Part shown: positions 58,387 to 64,000 of the stretch, in pieces
How positions within the stretch are numbered: position 1 is the stretch's first letter
How the letters are laid out: every line of letters begins with the position of its first letter
NCBI RefSeq assembly: GCF_947495965.1
Contig: NZ_CANMBB010000010.1
Location: forward strand, 62,001 to 126,000
Source of the DNA: an uncultured Maribacter sp.
Lineage (GTDB): Bacteria > Bacteroidota > Bacteroidia > Flavobacteriales > Flavobacteriaceae
Length of the DNA stretch: 64,000 nucleotides
Direction: 5' to 3'
Made by a program: the position numbers and the translations under genes
The notes under the pieces: model-generated
The model's database searches: none
Seen by the model: only the letters and a program-made list of their open reading frames with translations
What the model was told of the DNA's origin: nothing

Positions 58387-59016
58387 CTATGGTAATGTTT
58401 TATAGATTTCCACAATTTTTGCTTTTGCTCTTTTGAGGCGCATCTTAACTGCACTACTACTTAATTCTAGTAATTCCTCTAGTTCTTTTATAGACACATT
58501 ATCTTGGTATTTTAATAACAAGATAGATTTATCTTCTGGAGAAATTAACTCTAATGCCTTTTTTAATTTAACCACTTGTAAATCATACAAACTTTCATCA
58601 GTAACTTCTACAGAAATTTCATTTTCATTGTCTTCTATAGTTCCTGCATTATCACTAATTTTTCTTCCTCTATCTCGGTTTACATAATTTACACAAAAGT
58701 TATAGGTAAAGGAATATAGCCAGGTCGAAAATTTAGATTTCCCTTTAAAAGAACTCAGCTTTACAAATAACATTAAAAAAACGTCTTGCGTTAGATCATT
58801 TGCTTCATCTTGAGACTTAGCAAAGCCATAACATTTATTATACACTAATTTGGCGTACCTATCATACAAAGCTCCAAATAGCATAGAATCTTTATGACGT
58901 ACAATTTTTGCCACAAGTTCCTCATCTGAAATGTCTTTATACGGATCATTTTCTGCCAATTTTGGGTTGAATTGGTTACTTATGATTATAAGACACAGTT
59001 TTCTTAAGAAGGTCAC
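58387..59016 (-). CDS. ECF-type RNA polymerase sigma factor (GTG start)
   Basis: A 209-residue sigma-70 family protein. Region 2 has LYDRYAKLVYNKCYGFAKSQ, DEANDLTQDVFLMLFVKL and KSKFSTWLYSFTYNFCVNYV. Region 4 has EDKSILLLKYQDNVSIKELE and SAVKMRLKRAKAKIVEIYK. The extended N-terminus (about 30 residues) starts at GTG (59014-59016), with a -7 element 22 bp upstream; no ATG is suitably placed. It leads an operon with a 63-residue protein and an MscS-like channel instead of a recognisable membrane anti-sigma factor. Confidence 0.9.
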   Translation of the reverse strand: MTFLRKLCLIIISNQFNPKLAENDPYKDISDEELVAKIVRHKDSMLFGALYDRYAKLVYNKCYGFAKSQDEANDLTQDVFLMLFVKLSSFKGKSKFSTWLYSFTYNFCVNYVNRDRGRKISDNAGTIEDNENEISVEVTDESLYDLQVVKLKKALELISPEDKSILLLKYQDNVSIKELEELLELSSSAVKMRLKRAKAKIVEIYKTLP

Positions 59017-59037
59017 TATAGTATCGTTTTAATAAAA

Positions 59038-59045
59038 CAAAAATA
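59038..59045 (-). promoter_or_regulatory. -7 element of the sigma-63aa-channel operon
   Basis: TATTTTTG (minus sense) matches TAnnTTTG, 22 bp before the GTG start. Confidence 0.5.
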
Positions 59046-59092
59046 GGTGAAACATATCTTTATTAATACCTTTATTTCAAAATGTAAAAAAA

Positions 59093-59773
59093 ATGAAAGC
59101 AATTATCTATTATATGCCCCTATTTTTTATTCTTTTAACCGCCTGTAAAACTGACAAAAAAACCAAGTTATCTACAAATAAAAAAGAACAAACTATTCCC
59201 GAAAAGATAGCTCACGCTCATGGCTTTAAAAATTGGAAGAAAGTAAAGGAAATTCAATTCTCTTTTAATGTAGATAGAGATACCTCGCATTTTGAACGTA
59301 AATGGATTTGGAATACCCAAAAAAGCCAAATTACTCGTATATTAAAAAAAGATACTATTACCTATAACCGCAATACTTTAGATAGTATTACTACAAAGAT
59401 TAATGGCGGGTTTATTAATGACAAATTTTGGTTATTAGCACCTTATAATCTTATCTGGGATTCTAAAAACTACACTTTTAATCATGCTGTTAATATAGAG
59501 GCTCCTATTTCTAAAAAAGCATGTCAAAAACTTACTATTATTTATGGCAATAAAGGTGGTTATACTCCCGGAGATGCTTATGATTTTTATTTTGGAGAAG
59601 ACTACATAATAACAGAATGGGTTTTTAGAAAAGGAAACCAAGAAGATGCCTCTATGGTAACCACATGGGAAGATTATTCTAAAGAGAGTGGTTTACAAAT
59701 TTCTAAAATGCATAAAAAAGTAGACAGCGACTTTAAACTTTACTTTACAAATTTAGAAGTTTACACTTATTAA
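59093..59773 (+). CDS. Lipoprotein, function unknown
   Basis: A 226-residue protein with a lipoprotein signal (YMPLFFILLTAC, Cys18) and a mature part rich in aromatic beta strands (FERKWIWNTQKSQITRIL, NDKFWLLAPYNLIWDSKNYT and AYDFYFGEDYIITEWVFRKG). The pattern resembles outer-membrane lipoproteins that bind lipophilic ligands in a LolA-like half-barrel, but I cannot assign a family with confidence. It is divergent from the sigma-factor operon, and its stop codon overlaps that of kynU (TTAA shared). Confidence 0.75.
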   Translation: MKAIIYYMPLFFILLTACKTDKKTKLSTNKKEQTIPEKIAHAHGFKNWKKVKEIQFSFNVDRDTSHFERKWIWNTQKSQITRILKKDTITYNRNTLDSITTKINGGFINDKFWLLAPYNLIWDSKNYTFNHAVNIEAPISKKACQKLTIIYGNKGGYTPGDAYDFYFGEDYIITEWVFRKGNQEDASMVTTWEDYSKESGLQISKMHKKVDSDFKLYFTNLEVYTY

Positions 59774-61044
59774 GTACTAAGTTGTAAAATTCCCTTTTTT
59801 AATATCTGTCCAAAATTATATACATCTTCAAAAGAACAATATAATGGCGCTGGGGCAACACGTATTACATTAGGTTCTCTCCAATCTAGTATTACTCCGC
59901 TTTTCATTAAATAATCAAACAAGGGTCTTCCTTGTCCGTGTAATAAGACCGAAAGTTGTGTTCCCCTCTCTTTTGGTGTTATAATTTCAAAAGAACTTGT
60001 AACCTCTTTACCTATTTCTTGTAAAACAAACTCTAAATAAGAAACTATAAGATTTCTTTTTGCTACAATTTTCTCCATACCTACAGCATTAAACAATTGT
60101 AAAGATGCTAAATAAGGTGCTACAGATAATACTGGAGGGTTGCTTAACTGCCAAGCATCGGCATTTTCCATAGGTTCAAACTCTGGTTTCATAAGAAAAC
60201 GAGTTTCTTTTTTGGTTCCCCACCAACCTTCAAAACGAGGAATATCTGGATTATTTAAATGCTTTTCATTTATAAAAACCCCTGAAGCATTTCCAGGACC
60301 ACTATTCATATATTTATAACTACACCAAGCAGCAAAATCTACATTCCAATTATGCAGTTCTAACGCTACATTCCCTGCGGCATGTGCTAAATCCCATCCA
60401 ACATTAGCGCCCACATCTTTACCTGCTTTGGTAATTTTCTGCATATCAAAAACTTGTCCGTTATAATAGTTAACACCTCCTATAAGTACTAACGCAAGTT
60501 CATTGCCTACTTCATTAATTTTTTTAACAATATCTTCTGTTCTCCAAAAATTTTCGCCTTCTCTTTTCTTTACCTCTATTAATGCATCTTCTTCTGAAAA
60601 ACCATGAAAACGAACCTGACTTTGTAACATATATTGATCCGATGGAAATGCTTTTTCTTCACAAATAATTTTATAACGTTTCTTAGTAGGGGTATAAAAA
60701 GAAACCATTAGTAAATGTAAGTTTACTGTTAGGGTATTCATCACAGAAACTTCATTAGTTTTTGCACCTACAATCTTTGCTAAGGGCTCTGCTAAACGTT
60801 CATGATAGTCCCACCAAGGTTTTTCTGCATAAAAATGTCCTTCTACAGCTAATGAAGCCCAATCTTGCATTACATCATCCACATAGCCTTTAGTTTGCTT
60901 TGGTTGCAAGCCTAAAGAATTTCCACATAAATAAATACTCTTTTTTCCATTAACCTCTGGAAAATGAAAATCGTCTTGGTAGACATGTAAAGTATCTTCT
61001 TTATCTAATTGCTTCGCAAATTGTAATGTGTTCTGAAACTTCAT
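59770..61044 (-). CDS. kynU: Kynureninase
   Basis: A 424-residue PLP enzyme cleaving (3-hydroxy)kynurenine to (3-hydroxy)anthranilate and alanine. Features are IYLCGNSLGLQPKQTKGYVD near the N-terminus, EVSVMNTLTVNLHLLMVSFY, the cofactor Asp in NVGWDLAHAAGNV, the Schiff-base Lys in AAWCSYKYMNSGPGN and GWWGTKKETRF. It acts on the product of Kmo (45469-46812), so together they lead towards 3-hydroxyanthranilate for NAD synthesis or tryptophan breakdown. It has its own -7 element. Confidence 0.96.
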   Translation of the reverse strand: MKFQNTLQFAKQLDKEDTLHVYQDDFHFPEVNGKKSIYLCGNSLGLQPKQTKGYVDDVMQDWASLAVEGHFYAEKPWWDYHERLAEPLAKIVGAKTNEVSVMNTLTVNLHLLMVSFYTPTKKRYKIICEEKAFPSDQYMLQSQVRFHGFSEEDALIEVKKREGENFWRTEDIVKKINEVGNELALVLIGGVNYYNGQVFDMQKITKAGKDVGANVGWDLAHAAGNVALELHNWNVDFAAWCSYKYMNSGPGNASGVFINEKHLNNPDIPRFEGWWGTKKETRFLMKPEFEPMENADAWQLSNPPVLSVAPYLASLQLFNAVGMEKIVAKRNLIVSYLEFVLQEIGKEVTSSFEIITPKERGTQLSVLLHGQGRPLFDYLMKSGVILDWREPNVIRVAPAPLYCSFEDVYNFGQILKKGILQLST

Positions 61045-61058
61045 TCTTATGTTTTTCT

Positions 61059-61066
61059 CAAAAATA
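61059..61066 (-). promoter_or_regulatory. -7 element of kynU
   Basis: TATTTTTG (minus sense), 14 bp before the kynU start; identical to the kmo -7 box. Confidence 0.5.
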
Positions 61067-61142
61067 CAACTTCAAAAAAGATATTTTAATTCCCAATTAA
61101 AATTCTCTTTCTTTTTGCAAAAATTCATCCATTTTAAATACA

Positions 61143-61150
61143 TATTTTTG
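61143..61150 (+). promoter_or_regulatory. -7 element of the O-methyltransferase gene
   Basis: TATTTTTG, 13 bp before the start. A TTTG at 61114-61117 lies 25 bp upstream, slightly beyond the usual spacing. Confidence 0.5.
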
Positions 61151-61163
61151 TAAAAAAGTAAGC

Positions 61164-61805
61164 ATGCATTTTTTATCTCCATTATTAGAGGAATACATAA
61201 AAAACAACTCGGAAAACGAGCCAGATATTTTACAAAAACTTACTAGAGAAACCCATTTAAAAGTTATACAACCAAGAATGATTACCGGTCATTTTCAAGG
61301 TAGAGTTCTTAGTATGCTTTCTAAAATAATGTATCCCAAAAATATTTTAGAAATTGGTACCTACACAGGATATTCTGCCTTGTGTTTAGCCGAAGGTCTT
61401 TCTAAAAATGGAGTGCTACATACCATAGAAATTAATGATGAGTTAGAAGAAATGCAACGCAGGTATTTTAACGAAAGTGGTTATGGCGAACAAATTAAGC
61501 AACATATAGGAAATGCACTTGAAGTTATTCCTAATTTAGATGTTATTTTTGATTTGGTTTTTATTGATGCAAAAAAAACAGATTATCCACAGTATTTTGA
61601 AGCGGTATTAAAAAAGACAAAACCTGGCAGCGTAATTTTAACTGATAATGTTTTATGGTCTGGAAAAGTTGTAGAACCGCTAGATCCAAAAGATAAGGCT
61701 ACAAAAATACTACTAGATTTTAATATGCAACTAAAAAAAGACCCAAGAGTAGAAACCGTTCTTTTACCTATTAGGGACGGCTTAACTGTAAGTAGGGTAC
61801 TATAA
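61164..61805 (+). CDS. O-methyltransferase (class I SAM, COMT-like)
   Basis: A 213-residue methyltransferase of the catechol-O-methyltransferase-like family. The SAM-binding strand is NILEIGTYTGYSALCLAEGL, the acidic residue is in LHTIEINDELEEMQ, and the metal-binding Asp motifs are LVFIDAKKTDYPQY and ILTDNVLWSGKVV. It methylates a small catechol-type or similar hydroxyl substrate in the cytoplasm; the substrate is not known. It is convergent with the PAP2 gene and overlaps it by 35 bp. Confidence 0.92.
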   Translation: MHFLSPLLEEYIKNNSENEPDILQKLTRETHLKVIQPRMITGHFQGRVLSMLSKIMYPKNILEIGTYTGYSALCLAEGLSKNGVLHTIEINDELEEMQRRYFNESGYGEQIKQHIGNALEVIPNLDVIFDLVFIDAKKTDYPQYFEAVLKKTKPGSVILTDNVLWSGKVVEPLDPKDKATKILLDFNMQLKKDPRVETVLLPIRDGLTVSRVL

Positions 61806-62343
61806 TTTTTATATAAATTTTATAAAATATAAACGCACATATAACACCTACAATTGTGCCAACAATTATATCTAAAGGGTAATGCACACCAACATATATT
61901 CTACTATACGCAAAAAGTAGTGGCCAAATAAAAAATAGTATAGCACCTTTAAATCTTTTTCTTAAGAATAAATATAACAAAGTTGCTATTGAAGAAGAAC
62001 TAGAGGAATGGCCAGAGAAAAAGCTATAGCTTCCTGGATTTTTTAATATTCTAATATATTCTTTAATTTCTGGAGTATTATTAGGTCGCAATCTTTCTAC
62101 AGCATGTTTAACAACATCTGTAAACTGAGTTATGAAGATTGCCAATGCTACAACTGTTAAAACAACAAATAAAGCTTCTTTTTTAGGATATTTTAAAGCT
62201 ATAATCACAAAGAAAAGAATGAAAATTGGAATCCAATTTTGAATGGTAGTAACAGTAATCCAAAAAAAATCGTAAGGTGTAGAACCTAAACTATTAAGGT
62301 AAACAAAAAGTTCTTGATCCCATTGTAATAGTTGTTCTAGCAT
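61771..62343 (-). CDS. PAP2-family membrane phosphatase
   Basis: A 190-residue integral membrane protein with five to six helices and the three phosphatase motifs of the PAP2 family: KHAVERLRPNN (KX6RP-like), YSFFSGHSSSSSS (PSGH-like, here FSGH) and RIYVGVHYPLDIIVG (SRX5HX3D-like). It probably dephosphorylates undecaprenyl diphosphate or a phosphatidate-type lipid. It is co-oriented with tatA 5 bp upstream, and its 3' end overlaps the O-methyltransferase gene by 35 bp. Confidence 0.92.
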   Translation of the reverse strand: MLEQLLQWDQELFVYLNSLGSTPYDFFWITVTTIQNWIPIFILFFVIIALKYPKKEALFVVLTVVALAIFITQFTDVVKHAVERLRPNNTPEIKEYIRILKNPGSYSFFSGHSSSSSSIATLLYLFLRKRFKGAILFFIWPLLFAYSRIYVGVHYPLDIIVGTIVGVICAFIFYKIYIKIIVPYLQLSRP

Positions 62344-62348
62344 AGAAA

Positions 62349-62630
62349 CTACTGCCTTTTAATAGTCCCTGTAACATCACTTACATTTTTCTTTACCTCG
62401 TCTATTTCTTTTTTAATATCGTCGGTAAAACTTGTGTCTATACCTTGTTTGTCGGCACTATTTTTAATTTCTCTTTTAATATCGTCTGTAGCGTCTCTTA
62501 ATTGGCGCATGCCTTTCCCTAATCCCTTAGCTATACCAGGAACTTTATCTGCACCAAACACCATTACTACTATAAATAGTATAAAAAATATTTCGGCGCC
62601 ACTAATAAATAAAAAATATAATGCTAGCAT
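62349..62630 (-). CDS. tatA: Twin-arginine translocase subunit TatA/E
   Basis: A 93-residue Tat translocon component: one N-terminal membrane helix (GAEIFFILFIVVMVFGADKV), the FGADKVPGIAKGLGKGM hinge and amphipathic helix, and a charged C-terminal tail (DDIKREIKNSADKQ onward). TatA forms the pore for folded proteins. tatC is not adjacent, as often in Bacteroidota. It is co-transcribed with the PAP2 gene. Confidence 0.92.
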   Translation of the reverse strand: MLALYFLFISGAEIFFILFIVVMVFGADKVPGIAKGLGKGMRQLRDATDDIKREIKNSADKQGIDTSFTDDIKKEIDEVKKNVSDVTGTIKRQ

Positions 62631-62667
62631 ACCGCAAATATAATAAAGTTTATATAGCTACATAAAA

Positions 62668-62692
62668 AAAGCCCTGCTATTAACAGGGCTTT
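62668..62692 (-). terminator. Terminator of the M1 peptidase gene
   Basis: AAAGCCCTG / CAGGGCTTT, 9-bp stem with a 7-nt loop. On the minus strand a seven-T tract follows, 20 bp after the peptidase stop. Confidence 0.88.
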
Positions 62693-62711
62693 AGTAAAGG
62701 AATAATTTATG

Positions 62712-64000
62712 CTATCCTTTTGTTTTATTTTTAAAGTTGTCAAAATCAGAGTTTTCTTCTTTTTTAGGCCAAGAATTATTGCTTGTATCAATATCCGCAG
62801 TCTCTAATTTAGGATCTACAACAATACCTTTTAACTCTGTCATAGAAGATATAACTAATTTTACTTCTTTATCATTTTTTCTCCAAACTTCTGGAGGGTA
62901 GGTAATATTTTTTACACTACCATCTGCATAGGTATATTCTACAATTAATGGCATTGGTATACCTCCTGGTTTATTAAAAGTAACTTCGTAAAAATACTTT
63001 GGCTCTTTAACTGCTGTACGTTCTGCTGCTGTTAAATTATCCATCATAAATTCTTTTAAACTTTTAGAATTTTCTGTTGGTGCTTTTCCTTTTAAAGTTG
63101 CATCAAAATCTTCTGCATCTTCATCTGCTAAATATACTAATGGTGGCAAATCTGCTTCGCTAATATTACGTGCTGCCATATATTCAAGCATTTGCTTGCT
63201 TGGCTTATTACTAACGTAATATTTTTTAATTCCTTTTACGCCTATATCTACATAATCTGTAGTATAAAACCATCCTCTCCAATACCAGTCTAAATCTACA
63301 GCAGATGCATCTTCCATTGTTCTAAAGAAATCTTCTGGTGTTGGGTGCTTAAATTTCCATCTTTCTGAATAGGTTTTAAAAGCATGATCAAAAAGCTCTT
63401 TTCCCATTACTGTTTCACGTAAAATATTTAGAGCAGTTGCTGGTTTTGCATAGGCATTTGGTCCTAGTTGGTAAACATTTTCAGGATTACTCATTATAGG
63501 AGCTATTTTACTTTGATCTCCGCTCATATAAGGAATAATTTTAGATGGCTCTCCTCTTCTAGAAGGGTATTTTTTATTAGGAGCTATTGCTTCTGGATAT
63601 AACTCTCCAAACTCTTGTTCTGCCATATATTGTAAAAAGGTATCTAAACCTTCATCCATCCATCCCCATTGGCGTTCATCAGAATTAACAATCATTGGAA
63701 AAAAGTTATGCCCAACTTCATGAATAATTACACTTATCATTCCAAATTTTACTTGATCCGCATACGTACCATCTTCATTAGGTCTACCATAGTTCCAACA
63801 AATCATTGGATACTCCATTCCTTGCTGTTTTGCATGTACCGATATTGCTTTTGGATAAGGGTACTCTAAGGAATGTTCTGAATAAGATTTTAGTGCATGT
63901 GCAACCGCCTTTGTAGAATACTCTTCCCATAAAGGATTCCCTTCTTTAGGATACATAGAAACCGCCATTACATCTTTAGACCCAACTTTTACAGCCTGCA
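62712..64000 (-). CDS. M1-family metallopeptidase, C-terminal part (cut by window edge)
   Basis: At least 429 residues of a gluzincin peptidase whose 5' end lies beyond the right edge; the frame is open to base 64000, so the ATG at 63968 is internal. The zinc site is clear: IIHEVGHNFFPMIVNS with the downstream Glu in WGWMDEGLDTFLQYMAE, the HEXXH-18-E pattern of aminopeptidase N relatives. The C-terminal third is a helical and beta domain ending in a charged tail (PKKEENSDFDNFKNK). It is probably exported, but the signal sequence is not visible here. Confidence 0.92.
   Translation of the reverse strand, partial: QAVKVGSKDVMAVSMYPKEGNPLWEEYSTKAVAHALKSYSEHSLEYPYPKAISVHAKQQGMEYPMICWNYGRPNEDGTYADQVKFGMISVIIHEVGHNFFPMIVNSDERQWGWMDEGLDTFLQYMAEQEFGELYPEAIAPNKKYPSRRGEPSKIIPYMSGDQSKIAPIMSNPENVYQLGPNAYAKPATALNILRETVMGKELFDHAFKTYSERWKFKHPTPEDFFRTMEDASAVDLDWYWRGWFYTTDYVDIGVKGIKKYYVSNKPSKQMLEYMAARNISEADLPPLVYLADEDAEDFDATLKGKAPTENSKSLKEFMMDNLTAAERTAVKEPKYFYEVTFNKPGGIPMPLIVEYTYADGSVKNITYPPEVWRKNDKEVKLVISSMTELKGIVVDPKLETADIDTSNNSWPKKEENSDFDNFKNKTKG

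Overview
The window is strongly AT-rich and reads as a chromosomal segment of a Bacteroidota bacterium, most likely a member of the Flavobacteriaceae. The main reasons are a type IX secretion (T9SS) adhesin with a type B C-terminal sorting domain beside a PorP/SprF partner, many promoters with the Bacteroidota -7 element TAnnTTTG, few Shine-Dalgarno sites, and housekeeping neighbourhoods typical of flavobacteria (rsfS-ftsH-LUD-cdsA-psd; PASTA-rluD divergent from ddl-coaD). About 60 genes are supported. No tRNA, rRNA, CRISPR array or insertion sequence was recognised.

Layout. 1-5200: the start of a P-loop ATPase cut by the window edge, an acyltransferase, a secreted DinB-like protein and a tight minus-strand cluster of small membrane or uncharacterised genes (DoxX-like, DUF2071, membrane-anchored methyltransferase, four-helix membrane protein). 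5287-11412: two anaplerotic enzymes, PEP carboxylase and pyruvate carboxylase, both minus strand. 11588-16028: lipoprotein, YaaA, RluD and a kinase-less PASTA protein on minus, divergent from ddl-coaD. 16188-20330: PAS histidine kinase with overlapping response regulator, then an M14 peptidase lipoprotein. 20558-28228: VOC protein, Nudix hydrolase, pyrE, SRPBCC protein, birA, then the rsfS-ftsH-LUD-cdsA-psd-ACBP operon. 28283-35854: FAH-family protein and valS on minus, a DUF1573 protein, a retropepsin/PDZ protein, an aminotransferase and murB. 36058-46812: two ECF sigma factors (one with an RskA-type anti-sigma), lipA, gap, a TPR hybrid kinase, lpxK, a NIF3 protein, a coiled-coil protein with a degenerate zinc ribbon, and kynurenine 3-monooxygenase.

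47373-56583 is the most distinctive locus: a 2018-residue secreted adhesin with nine or ten Calx-beta-type modules, five of them near-identical 390-bp tandem repeats, followed by PorP/SprF and OmpA-family partners. It resembles the SprB/SprF arrangement of gliding flavobacteria. The adhesin and porP upstream regions share an exact 11-mer (GGTTAATCGGC) and a second shared 10-mer, and the adhesin leader contains nested inverted repeats. 56665-64000 holds a ClpP paralogue, an ECF sigma factor whose stop codon abuts a 63-residue ORF followed by an MscS-like channel, a lipoprotein, kynureninase, an O-methyltransferase, a PAP2 phosphatase, TatA and the C-terminal part of an M1 metallopeptidase cut by the right edge.

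Functional links: BirA would biotinylate the pyruvate carboxylase encoded here. Kmo and KynU are consecutive steps of the kynurenine route although about 13 kb apart. Ddl, MurB, the PASTA protein and LpxK serve the envelope. CdsA, Psd and the acyl-CoA-binding protein serve phospholipid synthesis. All functional calls rest on reading motifs and architecture, since no database search was possible.
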